From Demequina sp. NBRC 110051 (GTDB taxonomy: Bacteria > Actinomycetota > Actinomycetes > Actinomycetales > Demequinaceae), in assembly GCF_002090055.1 (NCBI RefSeq), contig NZ_BBRH01000013.1:1-64000 (forward strand): a stretch of 64,000 nt of DNA. The letters run 5' to 3'. Under the pieces are notes generated by a model, which was not told where the DNA came from, did no database searches, and saw nothing but the letters and a program-made list of their open reading frames with translations. The stretch's first letter is position 1. Each line of letters begins with the position of its first letter. The position numbers were made by a program, and so were the translations under genes. Shown in pieces: positions 51,266-60,032 of the stretch.

Positions 51266-51685
51266 TCAGGCGGCCGTTCCGGGGTGGAACGTCATCCGGT
51301 ACTTGCCGATCTGCACCTCGTCGCCGGCCTGGAGCACCCTCTCGGAGACCAGTTCGCGGTTGACGTAGGTGCCGTTGAGCGACCCCGCATCCTTGACCGT
51401 GAAGGTCGAGCCGGTGCGGACAAACTGGACGTGCTCGCGGCTGACGGTCACATCGTCGAGGAAGATGTCGGCGGACACCGACCGTCCCGCGGTCGTGACG
51501 TCGACGTCCAACAGGAAGCGTGCGCCCTGGTTGGGGCCGTGGTGCACGATCAGCAGCGCGCACGAGCCGTCGAGCGCGTCGATAGCGGCGTCGTCCTGGG
51601 TGGACAGCCGCGCCGGAGCGTCGTCGCTGGGGATCTGGGCATCGAGGGACATGGTCCGCTCGACAGGACTCTCGTCGTACGTCAT
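51266..51685 (-). CDS. garA: FHA-domain metabolic regulator GarA/OdhI
   Basis: The 139-residue protein has one FHA domain (about 45-135) with the phosphothreonine-binding GRSVSADIFLDD, SREH and DAGSLNGTYVN motifs. GarA/OdhI inhibits 2-oxoglutarate dehydrogenase and controls glutamate metabolism, switched by Ser/Thr kinase phosphorylation near its N-terminus. The classical ETTS phosphosite is not obvious here; candidate threonines are in the first 15 residues. It is ATGA-coupled to the upstream phospholipid synthase gene. Confidence 0.87.
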   Translation of the reverse strand: MTYDESPVERTMSLDAQIPSDDAPARLSTQDDAAIDALDGSCALLIVHHGPNQGARFLLDVDVTTAGRSVSADIFLDDVTVSREHVQFVRTGSTFTVKDAGSLNGTYVNRELVSERVLQAGDEVQIGKYRMTFHPGTAA

Positions 51686-52332
51686 GACGCCTCCTCACTG
51701 TCTCGGATCTGAGCCTCCATCCTAGGCCCGTCGGCGGCCATCTGGGAGGCCCGCCGCGCCGCCGTGGCACGATGCTTGATGTCCTGCACGTAGCCCACGC
51801 CGGAGATCCAGTACAGGGTCGCGGCACCCACCGACAAGACAATCGCGACGGTATTGAGCCACGTCGCGACCGCGTAGCCCACGTAGGCCAGCGGAAGGGT
51901 GATGTAAAGGCAGAAGGTCGCGGCCTTGCCCACCAAGGTGACGTGAGGGCTCTGCACCCGGCGCGAACGGCCATAGACCAGCGCCGCGGCCACCATGGCG
52001 TCGCGCGCCAGCAGGATCACGACGAGCCACCACGGGATGATGTCGCGCACCGCCATGCCGATCACCACGACAAGCGTGAGAAGCCTGTCGGCGGCGGGGT
52101 CGAGCAGACGCCCCAGCGCCGTCACCTGGTGCCAGCGGCGCGCAAGGAAGCCGTCGAAGAAATCCGACAGCCCCGCGCACGCGAGCACGATGATCGCTGC
52201 GACGTCCCGCTCGGCCATGAAGAGCCCGCCGAAGACGGCGATGAGCACGATCCGCGCGAACGAGATGACGTTCGGGACCGTCCACACCGCGTGCGATACC
52301 TCGACGGGCCGCTCCTCGGGTGACGTGCTCAC
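51682..52332 (-). CDS. CDP-alcohol phosphatidyltransferase (PgsA family)
   Basis: The 216-residue membrane protein has the complete family motif D57-x2-D60-G61-x2-A64-R65-x8-G74-x3-D78-x3-D82 and about five hydrophobic segments. It joins a CDP-diacylglycerol with an alcohol phosphate such as glycerol 3-phosphate; the acceptor is not certain. The GTG start at 52332 is supported by TAGCAT seven bases upstream (leaderless). Placement before garA-ftsR is conserved in Micrococcales. Confidence 0.88.
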   Translation of the reverse strand: MSTSPEERPVEVSHAVWTVPNVISFARIVLIAVFGGLFMAERDVAAIIVLACAGLSDFFDGFLARRWHQVTALGRLLDPAADRLLTLVVVIGMAVRDIIPWWLVVILLARDAMVAAALVYGRSRRVQSPHVTLVGKAATFCLYITLPLAYVGYAVATWLNTVAIVLSVGAATLYWISGVGYVQDIKHRATAARRASQMAADGPRMEAQIRDSEEAS

Positions 52333-52339
52333 CCGAGCG

Positions 52340-52345
52340 ATGCTA
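52340..52345 (-). promoter_or_regulatory. -10 box of a leaderless promoter (CDP-alcohol transferase)
   Basis: TAGCAT on the minus strand ends seven bases before GTG 52332. Confidence 0.6.
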
Positions 52346-52350
52346 CCGGA

Positions 52351-52503
52351 CTACTTGTCCCCTGCCTCCTGGGCGAGAACCTTGTCCACGGTCTCGGCGG
52401 CGATGCGTGCGGCCTCGTCCTCGGACGCGCCTCGCGCGAGCTCCTTCGCCTTGATCTGCTCGAACTTGTAGTGGCGGGTGTCGGTGGTCGACTTGTCGGT
52501 CAT
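52351..52503 (-). CDS. Small protein with a YxxI...GASxDEAxxIAAxTV motif
   Basis: The 50-residue protein shares its whole core with the N-terminal part of the next gene: HYKFEQI, LARGASEDEAARIAAETV. That pattern is common to small actinobacterial proteins often labelled plasmid stabilisation proteins, without proof. GAGGAG lies before the ATG at 52503. It may be a truncated duplicate of its neighbour or an independent small gene. Confidence 0.7.
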   Translation of the reverse strand: MTDKSTTDTRHYKFEQIKAKELARGASEDEAARIAAETVDKVLAQEAGDK

Positions 52504-52568
52504 GGTGCTCTCCTCTCGGGTCACATCCGGGTACTTCCAGCCTATGCCGGAGCGTCGCGACGCGCGCG

Positions 52569-52895
52569 TCAGCGCCCCACCGCCTCGAGCAATTGTCTCT
52601 TGTTCATGCTCGAGCGGCCCTTGACGTTCTTCCGCTTGGCCTCTGCATACAGTTGGGCCTTGGTGCGGCCGCCCGGTCCGTGCCCCGAGCGCTTCCCGCC
52701 GCGGTGGCCGCTCGAGACGTCGTCGGTGGACGTCCGCGAGGCCTGCTCGGACTCGCCCGCACGGGCGCGTTCCTTGTTGACGGTGCGTGCCGCGATTTCT
52801 TCCGCCTCGTCGCGGCTCGCCCCCGAGTCCAGTTTGCTGTCGCGAATGTGCTCGTACTGACGTTCGCGCTTCTTGCTCCACGCCTGCTGTGGCAT
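52569..52895 (-). CDS. So-called plasmid stabilisation protein with Rho-N/SAP-like end
   Basis: The 108-residue basic protein has an N-terminal KRERQYEHI, GASRDEAEEIAARTVNKERA segment, a Gly/Arg-rich linker and a C-terminal helix pair (TKAQLYAEAKRKNVKGRSSMNKRQLLEAV) like Rho N-terminal or SAP nucleic-acid-binding domains. Start 52895 follows GGAGG; the longer frame is unsupported. It is chromosomal here, so the plasmid label should not be taken literally; nucleic-acid binding is a better guess. Confidence 0.8.
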   Translation of the reverse strand: MPQQAWSKKRERQYEHIRDSKLDSGASRDEAEEIAARTVNKERARAGESEQASRTSTDDVSSGHRGGKRSGHGPGGRTKAQLYAEAKRKNVKGRSSMNKRQLLEAVGR

Positions 52896-53018
52896 GTGGC
52901 TCACCTCCGTCGGACGGTTGCGTCGAGCGTCAACACACACCGCCGCCAGGGTGTTCCCTCCATACGGCCGATGCCATACGCACCGGCCGTAGGCAGCCCA
53001 CCTCACCTCCGGCCGGGC

Positions 53019-54707
53019 TTAGTACGTGAGGATGTAGTACGGGTCGTAGGTGGCGATGATCTCCTCGATGCGCGTGCGTGCCTCGTCGGAAATCCCCGCG
53101 TCGCCCGTCACGGACTCGAACGCGTAGACGGCGATGTTGCCGTACTTGTGTCCGGCGTCCTCGGGCACTCCTTGGGACAGGATGAGGTCGATGACGCCCT
53201 GGAAGGCCGTGACGCCGGGGATCCAGAACATGTCGTCGCTGACCATGGGCGAGCGCTGACCGTCGCGCAGCCACTCGGGGTGTGACCAGATGACGGACGG
53301 GCCGATCCACACGATGGGGTCGTCGCCGTGCTGCAGATACGCGATGTGAGGCTCGCCCCACTCGCCGTCGAGCGCCTCGAGGTCGCCGCGCTGCTCGGCC
53401 CAGCGGACGTTCTCGCCCCCATCCAGCACCGGGCGAAAGATCGGCGAGCCATCGTCGCGCTGTGCGTTGAGGTCCTTCCACAGCGCCGTGAAGCTGGGCG
53501 TGCCGGCGAGGACCGCACCGTCGGTCTGCGTGAGGAGATCCTCCTCGGTGTCGAAGGCGGCGTTCATGCCGTACGAGCCGAGCGACAGGCCATACACGGT
53601 CAGTTCGGGGCGCGCGTCCTCGGGAAGGTCCGACCACCACGCGTAGACGGCGTCGAACAGCGCCGAGGTGCCCTCGGTTGCGAGCTCGGGCGTCAGCAGC
53701 GCGGAGACGGGACTGGGCGTCGAGCCGTATTGCATGGTCACGAGTGCCGTGTCCCCGGCATGCAGGTACTCGAAGCCGTCGATGGCGGCCGGGTCGAGCC
53801 AGCCGGTGCCGGTGGTTCCTGCGACGAGCAGCTGCGAGCGCTCGGCCGCACCGGTGCGTTCGAGCTCCGCGACCGCGAGTTGCGCGCGCTCCTCGACGGT
53901 TCCGGGTGAGTTGATACCGACGTAGACGCGAATGGGTTCGGTGGCCTCGAGGTCGGTCACCGCCGCAATCTGGGCGGCGGTGGGGCCGTCGCCCACGATC
54001 TTCACGCCCGCCTGGCCCACGTCCTCCCACTTCACGAGGCTCTCGGGGCTGCCCGAGCGAAGCGCGCTGGTGGGCTGCGCGAAGGCGGGGTCGTAGTTGT
54101 TGTTGCGCTGGTTGTACAGGCCCGTGAGCAGCAGGGACAGCACCGTCGTCCCGACCGCCACGATGACCACCACGCCGAGGGTGGTCGCGAGCCCCGCGCT
54201 GAGGCTCAGGACGGCGGTCCGGGCTCCCCCATCGCGCCGCGACACCCGCGTGACACCGCGCGCGACCCACGGGCGCAGGCGGTTGTGCAGACGGCGCACG
54301 CCGCGGCCGATCGCCATGCCGAGCCAGACGCCGAGGAGCGCCCCGACGAGCAGCGCGAGCCAGCTGAGGCCATCGATGTCGGGCAGACCCACGGCCTCGC
54401 GCACGTCGTTTTGCCAGCGCACTCCTAGCGGCGTCACCGCGAGGAAGGCCAGCGCCGTGGCTGCCGCGACAATCCAGCCGGGGGCCGAGGCATCCCAGCG
54501 AACCCGCCCGCCGGACAGCAGCCGCACCACGCGCCACAGCAGTACGCCCACGCCGTAGCCGACCGCGAACGACAGGCCGGTGACGAGTCCCTGGCCCCAG
54601 GCGGGCCGCGGCAGCAGCGACGGGGTCAGCGACAACACGACGAAGAACACGCCGAAGGCCGAGCCGACGACGTCAAAGCGGCGAGTACCCCACGAAAGCA
54701 TGCGCAC
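53019..54707 (-). CDS. Membrane-anchored alpha/beta hydrolase (Abhydrolase_9 family)
   Basis: The 562-residue protein has four hydrophobic helices in the first 215 residues (the Abhydrolase_9_N region) and a hydrolase domain outside the membrane with nucleophile elbow GLSLGSYG near residue 363. This pair of domains is widespread in actinobacteria; the substrate is unknown but membrane placement suggests lipids or wall esters. The GTG start at 54707 lies six bases after TAATGT (minus), so it is preferred to the ATG two codons later. Confidence 0.85.
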   Translation of the reverse strand: MRMLSWGTRRFDVVGSAFGVFFVVLSLTPSLLPRPAWGQGLVTGLSFAVGYGVGVLLWRVVRLLSGGRVRWDASAPGWIVAAATALAFLAVTPLGVRWQNDVREAVGLPDIDGLSWLALLVGALLGVWLGMAIGRGVRRLHNRLRPWVARGVTRVSRRDGGARTAVLSLSAGLATTLGVVVIVAVGTTVLSLLLTGLYNQRNNNYDPAFAQPTSALRSGSPESLVKWEDVGQAGVKIVGDGPTAAQIAAVTDLEATEPIRVYVGINSPGTVEERAQLAVAELERTGAAERSQLLVAGTTGTGWLDPAAIDGFEYLHAGDTALVTMQYGSTPSPVSALLTPELATEGTSALFDAVYAWWSDLPEDARPELTVYGLSLGSYGMNAAFDTEEDLLTQTDGAVLAGTPSFTALWKDLNAQRDDGSPIFRPVLDGGENVRWAEQRGDLEALDGEWGEPHIAYLQHGDDPIVWIGPSVIWSHPEWLRDGQRSPMVSDDMFWIPGVTAFQGVIDLILSQGVPEDAGHKYGNIAVYAFESVTGDAGISDEARTRIEEIIATYDPYYILTY

Positions 54708-54713
54708 GGCGTC

Positions 54714-54719
54714 ACATTA
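54714..54719 (-). promoter_or_regulatory. -10 box of a leaderless promoter (membrane hydrolase)
   Basis: TAATGT on the minus strand ends six bases before GTG 54707. Confidence 0.6.
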
Positions 54720-54744
54720 GCGGGTGCCGGTGGCAACGGGGCGG

Positions 54745-57700
54745 CTATCCGCGCGCGGCGCCGATCCCGCCCGCGGCGAGGTCACGCGCGACGCGCTCGC
54801 TCGTCTCGGAAGGAGTGCCATACCGGTGTGCCAGCACGGAGACCGCCTGCTCCCTGAGGAACGGCAGCATCTCGAGCCACGCCCCTGTCGGCGCGTCGGC
54901 GTACAGAGCGACGTCCGCATGTCCACGCCACGCGGGGTCGGCGTCACCGACCACGCGCAACCGCCCGTGGGAACGGCCCCGCTCCAGGGTCGCATGGGCA
55001 TCCTCGACCACCGTCGCCACTCCCGCGGCGGCAAGGCGATCGGCAACCGCCGGGGAGGGGGCCGATGCCGTACTTACCGTCGCGGCGCCCGTCGCCCTGA
55101 GCGCCGCGGCCACCACGCGGAGAAGATCGTCCGTGTCACGGCCGTCCCACGCGATGGGAGTGTCGACGGGCGCGTGGCGCAGCACGTTGTGTTCGGAGGC
55201 CAGCGCGCTCGGGTCGTGCCCCACGCCCAGCTCGCGTGCCCAGGCCTCGGCGTCGCGCGCGGCGGCGTCGCCCACCCACGAGGAAGACCCCGACACCAGC
55301 GTGGTCACCCGAGCGGAAGGCGAGGCTGAGGGAGAGTCGGCCACGGCATCGGCCGTCCCGACCCAGCCCGTGAGGGACGCGACGTAGTGCGGGCCCCCGG
55401 CCTTGACGGTGGCGCCCACGACCGAGCGCTTCCAGCCGCCGAAGGGCTGGCGCTGCACGATCGCGCCGGTGGTGCCGCGGTTGACGTACACGTTGCCGGC
55501 CTCGACGCGTGAGAGCCACAGGCGGATCTCGTCCTCGTCCAGACTATGCAGGCCCGCGGTGAGGCCGTAGTCGACGGCGTTCTGCAACGCGATGGCCTCC
55601 TCAAGGGTATCGACACGCATGACGCCAAGGACCGGGCCGAAGCACTCCGTGAGGTGGAACCAGCTACCAGGCTGCACCCACGCACGCACGCCCGGCGTCC
55701 ATAGGTCGGCCTCGATTTCGCGCGGCTCGACCCACCAGGTCTCACCGGGCTCGAGGGTGGTGAGCGCGCGGCGCAACTTGCCGGTGGGCGGCAGGATGAC
55801 CGGGCCCATCTGCGTGGTCGGGTCCCAGCCGCGGCCCACCGTCAGTGAGGTGACCGCGTCGATGAGTTGGCCGCGTAGGCGTTCGGAGTCGGCCGCCGAA
55901 CCCACGAGGATGGCGAGCGACGCGGCCGAACACTTCTGCCCGGCGTGACCGAAGGCCGAGGTGACGAGGTCACGTACGGCGAGGTCGACGTCCGCTGACG
56001 GCGTGATGACCATCGCGTTCTTGCCGCTGGTCTCGGCGCGCAGGTCGAGTCCGGGGCGGGTGGTGAGGAAGCGCTGAGCCGTCTCGTAGGCGCCGGTCAG
56101 GATCACCTGATCGATACGCTCGTCGCCGATGAGGGCGTCTCCCAGCTGCTCGGGGTCGATGTCGAGGAGCGTGACGAGGTCCTCGGGCACGCCCGCGTCC
56201 GTCAGGAGTTCCCGGATGACGGCGCCGCAGCGCGCGGCCTCCTCGGCGGGCTTGAGGATGACGGCGCTGCCTGCCGCGAGGGCGGCGAGGGTCGAGCCCA
56301 GGGGGATGGCGACGGGGAAGTTCCACGGCGGTGTGACGAGCGTGAGGGTGCGCGGCTGCGGGCGCGCGCCCTCGATCGCACCCAGGCGTTCGGCGCTCAG
56401 CGCGTAGTAGCGGGCGAAGTCGATCGCCTCGGAGACCTCGGGGTCCGACTGCTCAAGGGTCTTGCCGCATTCGCTCGCCATGACCTCGTGAAGGACGGAG
56501 CGGTGGGCCTCGAAGGTGTCGGCGACGGCGCGCAGGAGCCGCGCGCGCTCCGCGGCGCTCGTGACGCCCCAGCGCCCACCCGCCGCATGGGCGCGGGCAA
56601 TCTGGGCGTCCAGGTGTGCGGTGTCTTCCACGCGAGCCGCGGCGAGGGTGCCCGCACCGGCGGGCGGGGTGTCGGCGGCTGCGCGAGCGAGGGCGGCACG
56701 TCCCCCGTCGCGCACGTGGGGCACGGCGGGGTCGGAGTCCGAGGCGTTGATGAAGCCGTCGTGGGCGGGCCGGCGACGCTCCTCGCCGCGACCGCGCTCG
56801 CGGGCGGGCATGCCTCGCGACGCCATCAAGGCGCGACGGAACGCCTTCTCCTGCGCCGCGAAGGCGGCGTCGCTACGGGAGATGTCGCCGGCATCAGCCA
56901 GGAAGTTGCCCGGGCTCGCGACCTCCTCGAGCCGTCGCGCGAGGTAGGCCAGCGCGACGTCGAAGTCGCCAGGGGCAACGGCGGGCGTGTAGAGCCGCAC
57001 GCCTCCCATGTCGGCCGCTACGGTGCCGGCGAGTCCTGGCGCCATGCCCAGCAGCATCTCGAGATCGACTCCGTCGGTGATCCCCCGCTCCGCACAGCGA
57101 AGGTGAGTGAGCGCAATGTCGAACAGGTTGTGCCCTGCGACGCCCACGTGGAGGCTCTCGAGGCTCTCGACATCGAGAGCGCGGTCGAGCAGGCGCTTGT
57201 ACTGGGCATCCGACAGGACCTTGGAGTCCCATGTCGCCAGACGCCAGCCATGCTGCTCCGCCTCAATGCGTTCCATCGAGAGGTTGGCGCCCTTCACGAT
57301 GCGCACCTTGAGGTGCGCTCCGCCATTCATCACGCGCGTGCGCGCGAGCTCCTGGATCTCGGTGAGGGCGGCGAGGGAGTCAGGGAGGTAGGCCTGAAGC
57401 ACGATGCCCATCGGCAGGCCCATCAGCTCCGGCCGCGCGACCAGGTCACGGAACACCGCGAGCGTGAGGTCGAGGTCGCGGTACTCCTCCATGTCGAGGT
57501 TGATGAAGGTGCCTCCGTGCGCGAGGGCGGTGCGGTACATCGGCAAGAGTTCCTGTGTCACCGCCGCGACGGCCTCGTCGAACGCCCAGGCCGGGTGCGG
57601 CGCGACGGCAGCCGAAACCTTGATGGAGACGTAGTCGACGTCGGGGTGCTCAATCAGCGCCGTGGTGCGCTCCACGCGCCGACGGGCTTCCTCGCGACCG

Positions 57701-58164
57701 AGGACGGCCTCGCCCAGGAGGTTGAGGTTGACCTCGGCTCCGTCGCGCCGGATGCGAGCCACCGCGGCGCCGAGCTTGTCGGGCCGCGCGTCGACCACCA
57801 GGTGGCCCACCATCGCTCGGACCACAGCACGCGCGGCGGCGACCGTGGGTCGCGGGGCCACACGGCTCGCGGCGGCCCCCGTGAGGAGCGCGGGCCGCAG
57901 ACCCGCGGGCATCTGGCGTGGCGCGATTGCCGTGGCCGCGCGCAGGCCGGCGGCGGCGACCTCCGGGTCCTCGGGACGCATCAGGCCGTCCAACAGGGCC
58001 GTGAGGAACGCGAGACCGCCGTCGCGGCGCAGCATGTCCTCCATGAGGCGCGCGGCGACGCCGGGGCGGGCGGTGGCCGTGCGGGAGAGCCAGTTGCGCA
58101 CCTGGGCGACGGCGGCATCGGCCTCCGTCGTCGGGGCGTGCGTCACAGAGGTATCCGGGGTCAT
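54745..58164 (-). CDS. putA: Bifunctional proline dehydrogenase / glutamate-semialdehyde dehydrogenase PutA
   Basis: The 1139-residue flavoenzyme oxidises proline to glutamate. The proline dehydrogenase barrel (about 90-430) has NLDMEEY, QAYLPDS and RIVKGAN; the aldehyde dehydrogenase domain (about 480-930) has TPPWNFP, ETSGKN and the catalytic GHAGQKCSAAS. A C-terminal extension of about 200 residues follows. No N-terminal ribbon-helix-helix repressor domain is present, so control likely falls to the divergent LysR gene. CACACT lies six bases before the ATG. Confidence 0.93.
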   Translation of the reverse strand: MTPDTSVTHAPTTEADAAVAQVRNWLSRTATARPGVAARLMEDMLRRDGGLAFLTALLDGLMRPEDPEVAAAGLRAATAIAPRQMPAGLRPALLTGAAASRVAPRPTVAAARAVVRAMVGHLVVDARPDKLGAAVARIRRDGAEVNLNLLGEAVLGREEARRRVERTTALIEHPDVDYVSIKVSAAVAPHPAWAFDEAVAAVTQELLPMYRTALAHGGTFINLDMEEYRDLDLTLAVFRDLVARPELMGLPMGIVLQAYLPDSLAALTEIQELARTRVMNGGAHLKVRIVKGANLSMERIEAEQHGWRLATWDSKVLSDAQYKRLLDRALDVESLESLHVGVAGHNLFDIALTHLRCAERGITDGVDLEMLLGMAPGLAGTVAADMGGVRLYTPAVAPGDFDVALAYLARRLEEVASPGNFLADAGDISRSDAAFAAQEKAFRRALMASRGMPARERGRGEERRRPAHDGFINASDSDPAVPHVRDGGRAALARAAADTPPAGAGTLAAARVEDTAHLDAQIARAHAAGGRWGVTSAAERARLLRAVADTFEAHRSVLHEVMASECGKTLEQSDPEVSEAIDFARYYALSAERLGAIEGARPQPRTLTLVTPPWNFPVAIPLGSTLAALAAGSAVILKPAEEAARCGAVIRELLTDAGVPEDLVTLLDIDPEQLGDALIGDERIDQVILTGAYETAQRFLTTRPGLDLRAETSGKNAMVITPSADVDLAVRDLVTSAFGHAGQKCSAASLAILVGSAADSERLRGQLIDAVTSLTVGRGWDPTTQMGPVILPPTGKLRRALTTLEPGETWWVEPREIEADLWTPGVRAWVQPGSWFHLTECFGPVLGVMRVDTLEEAIALQNAVDYGLTAGLHSLDEDEIRLWLSRVEAGNVYVNRGTTGAIVQRQPFGGWKRSVVGATVKAGGPHYVASLTGWVGTADAVADSPSASPSARVTTLVSGSSSWVGDAAARDAEAWARELGVGHDPSALASEHNVLRHAPVDTPIAWDGRDTDDLLRVVAAALRATGAATVSTASAPSPAVADRLAAAGVATVVEDAHATLERGRSHGRLRVVGDADPAWRGHADVALYADAPTGAWLEMLPFLREQAVSVLAHRYGTPSETSERVARDLAAGGIGAARG

Positions 58165-58170
58165 GGCGTC

Positions 58171-58176
58171 AGTGTG
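58171..58176 (-). promoter_or_regulatory. -10-like box before putA
   Basis: CACACT on the minus strand ends six bases before ATG 58164, matching the leaderless spacing though not a perfect TANNNT. Confidence 0.4.
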
Positions 58177-58246
58177 GGGCGTGAGATTGCCGTAGCACTA
58201 GCACGGACTACTGCGGGTTTTATGACAGTAATGCTTAACTATTGCC

Positions 58247-59143
58247 ATGTTCGACGCCACCCAACTTCGCACGCTCCGCGAGTTCGCGATGCGCGGCACA
58301 CTGCAGGAGACAGCCGATGCGCTCGGCTACACCTCCTCCGCCGTGTCGCAGCAGTTGGCGGCCCTCACCCGCGAGGCAGGCACGGCCCTCACTCGTCGCG
58401 TAGGCCGCCGGCTGGTCCTGACCTCGGCGGGCACGGCGCTGGCACGCGCCGCCGAGGAGGTCCTCGCGGCCCTGGAGCGCGCCCGCGCCGACGTCGCCGC
58501 GACGCAAGACGCGCCCCATGGGACCGTGAGGCTCGCCATCTTCCAGTCCGCCGCGCTCGCGCTCGTGCCGAGGACACTGTCGCTGCTGGCGGTGACGACC
58601 CCCGAGGTCCGCGTCGAGATCACGCAGGCGGAGCCCGCCCAGGCGCTCGAGGACACGTGGGCTCGCGAGTTCGACCTGGTGGTCGCCGAGGAGTACCCCC
58701 ACCACAGCGCTCCGCACCACGCCGAACTGGTCCGCGAGACGCTGGTGCGCGACGAGATCCGGCTCGCCTCCGCAGCCACGGCGCCCGTCACGTCGCTCGC
58801 CGATGCCGCGGCGCTCGCCTGGGTCATGGAGCCTCACGGCGCGGCCTCACGCCACTTCGCCGAGCAGGCCTGCCGCGTGGAGGGCTTCGAGCCGGACGTG
58901 CGCTTCCAAACCGCCGATCTCCAGGCCCACCTCGCGTTCATCGCCGCCGGACACGCGGTCGCACTGATGCCGGGGCTGATGACGGGGACCGCTCAGCAAG
59001 GGATTGCGCTCGCGGCATTGCCCACGCCCGCCTATCGCACCGTTTTTGCGGCACTCAGGCGCTCGTCGCGCACCGACCCCGCCGTCGTCGCCGTGCTCGA
59101 GGCACTCAGGCGCGGCGCGCGCGATCTGCGGGAAGCGACCTGA
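58247..59143 (+). CDS. LysR-family regulator, probably of putA
   Basis: The 298-residue protein has a LysR winged helix (LRTLREFAMRGTLQETADALGYTSSAVSQQLAALTREAG, residues 7-45) and a periplasmic-binding-like effector domain from about 90. It is divergent from putA with 82 bases between, a classical arrangement for a LysR regulator and target, so proline or a product is a likely ligand. The AT-rich stretch TTATGACAGTAATGCTTAACTATT lies just before the ATG and may hold the operator. Its 3' end overlaps the convergent EI24 gene by 38 bases. Confidence 0.87.
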   Translation: MFDATQLRTLREFAMRGTLQETADALGYTSSAVSQQLAALTREAGTALTRRVGRRLVLTSAGTALARAAEEVLAALERARADVAATQDAPHGTVRLAIFQSAALALVPRTLSLLAVTTPEVRVEITQAEPAQALEDTWAREFDLVVAEEYPHHSAPHHAELVRETLVRDEIRLASAATAPVTSLADAAALAWVMEPHGAASRHFAEQACRVEGFEPDVRFQTADLQAHLAFIAAGHAVALMPGLMTGTAQQGIALAALPTPAYRTVFAALRRSSRTDPAVVAVLEALRRGARDLREAT

Positions 59144-59909
59144 CGAGCGCCGTCCCTCCCGCGGCGGCTGCGGGCATGACCGCCACCACCCCGCCCGGGA
59201 TCAGGAACAGCACAAACACCGCGGCCCCGAATCCGATAGCCCTCGCCCGGTGACCGCGGAGCGCGGCCCGACGCTCAGACAGCGAAACCACGCCGCGACG
59301 ACTCAGCGGATAGGCGGTGAGTTCGAGACAGAGCAGCCAGCCGCCGAGCCCGGCCGACAAGACAAACGCCGATGCCGTCCCCACCACCGGCACCAGGCCC
59401 ACCAGCAGCGACACCAGACCGAGCGGAACCGTCAGCAGCAAGAGCCGCGCCCACTCGGCGATGCCCCGGACGGCCGCGCGCCACGCGGGCTCGGGGTCCT
59501 CGGCGTCGAGGCTCGGGTCGTGGGCGTCGAGCTCGCGCGAGATGCGCTCGAAGAATGGCTGACCTACGAGCAGCGCGAGGGCCGTGAACGTGTAGATCGA
59601 CACGAGCGTCGCGGCGCCAATGACGGCGATGGCAATCACCACCCGCGCGACCGTATGGGGCGCGGAGCCATCCTCGAATGCCAGCCCCGCCGTCCACTCA
59701 CCAAGAGGAAAGGCCGCCGCGATCGCCGCGACCACAAGCACCAGCAGTACGAAGGCGGAGATGGCCGCCGGCAGCAATCCCCACGCCATGGTGCGCGGCG
59801 CGGTGCGCCAGGTCGCGAATCCGCGCGCGACCATGCGTGCTCCGATAGCGGCCTCCTTGACCGCCGATCCGGCGGCTGCGATGGGAACGACCGGCGAGGG
59901 AAGCGGCAT
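59106..59909 (-). CDS. EI24-domain membrane protein (CysZ-like)
   Basis: The 267-residue polytopic protein has about five hydrophobic segments and the EI24/CysZ signature around WRTAPRTMAWGLLPAAI, GQPFFERIS and AYPLSRRG. CysZ imports sulfate in other bacteria; actinobacterial EI24 proteins have no proven substrate. The ATG lies six bases after TAGCAT on the minus strand. The last 13 codons overlap the convergent LysR gene. Confidence 0.85.
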   Translation of the reverse strand: MPLPSPVVPIAAAGSAVKEAAIGARMVARGFATWRTAPRTMAWGLLPAAISAFVLLVLVVAAIAAAFPLGEWTAGLAFEDGSAPHTVARVVIAIAVIGAATLVSIYTFTALALLVGQPFFERISRELDAHDPSLDAEDPEPAWRAAVRGIAEWARLLLLTVPLGLVSLLVGLVPVVGTASAFVLSAGLGGWLLCLELTAYPLSRRGVVSLSERRAALRGHRARAIGFGAAVFVLFLIPGGVVAVMPAAAAGGTALVRSLPADRARRA

Positions 59910-59915
59910 GGCGCG

Positions 59916-59921
59916 ATGCTA
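59916..59921 (-). promoter_or_regulatory. -10 box of a leaderless promoter (EI24 gene)
   Basis: TAGCAT on the minus strand ends six bases before ATG 59909. Confidence 0.6.
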
Positions 59922-59939
59922 GCGAAACCGCACCCGCCC

Positions 59940-59981
59940 GCGGAGGCGACACGGCCCACACAGGCGACTGCGGCATCGGCC
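59940..59981. other. Partial intergenic-element sequence
   Basis: GCGGAGGCGAC (59940-59950) followed by GGCATCGGCC (59972-59981) matches two blocks of element B in the same order. No inverted ends were found, so this may be a decayed copy. Confidence 0.35.
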
Positions 59982-60032
59982 CCTCGCAGCGGCCCTATGC
60001 TGGCGATTCGACCGTTCAAAGAGGTGGACCGA

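Noticed and set aside
52569-52895. Toxin-antitoxin pair with the 50-aa neighbour
   Set aside because: The plasmid stabilisation label invites this, but the sequences share a core with each other rather than matching any toxin or antitoxin fold, and a 65-base gap separates them.
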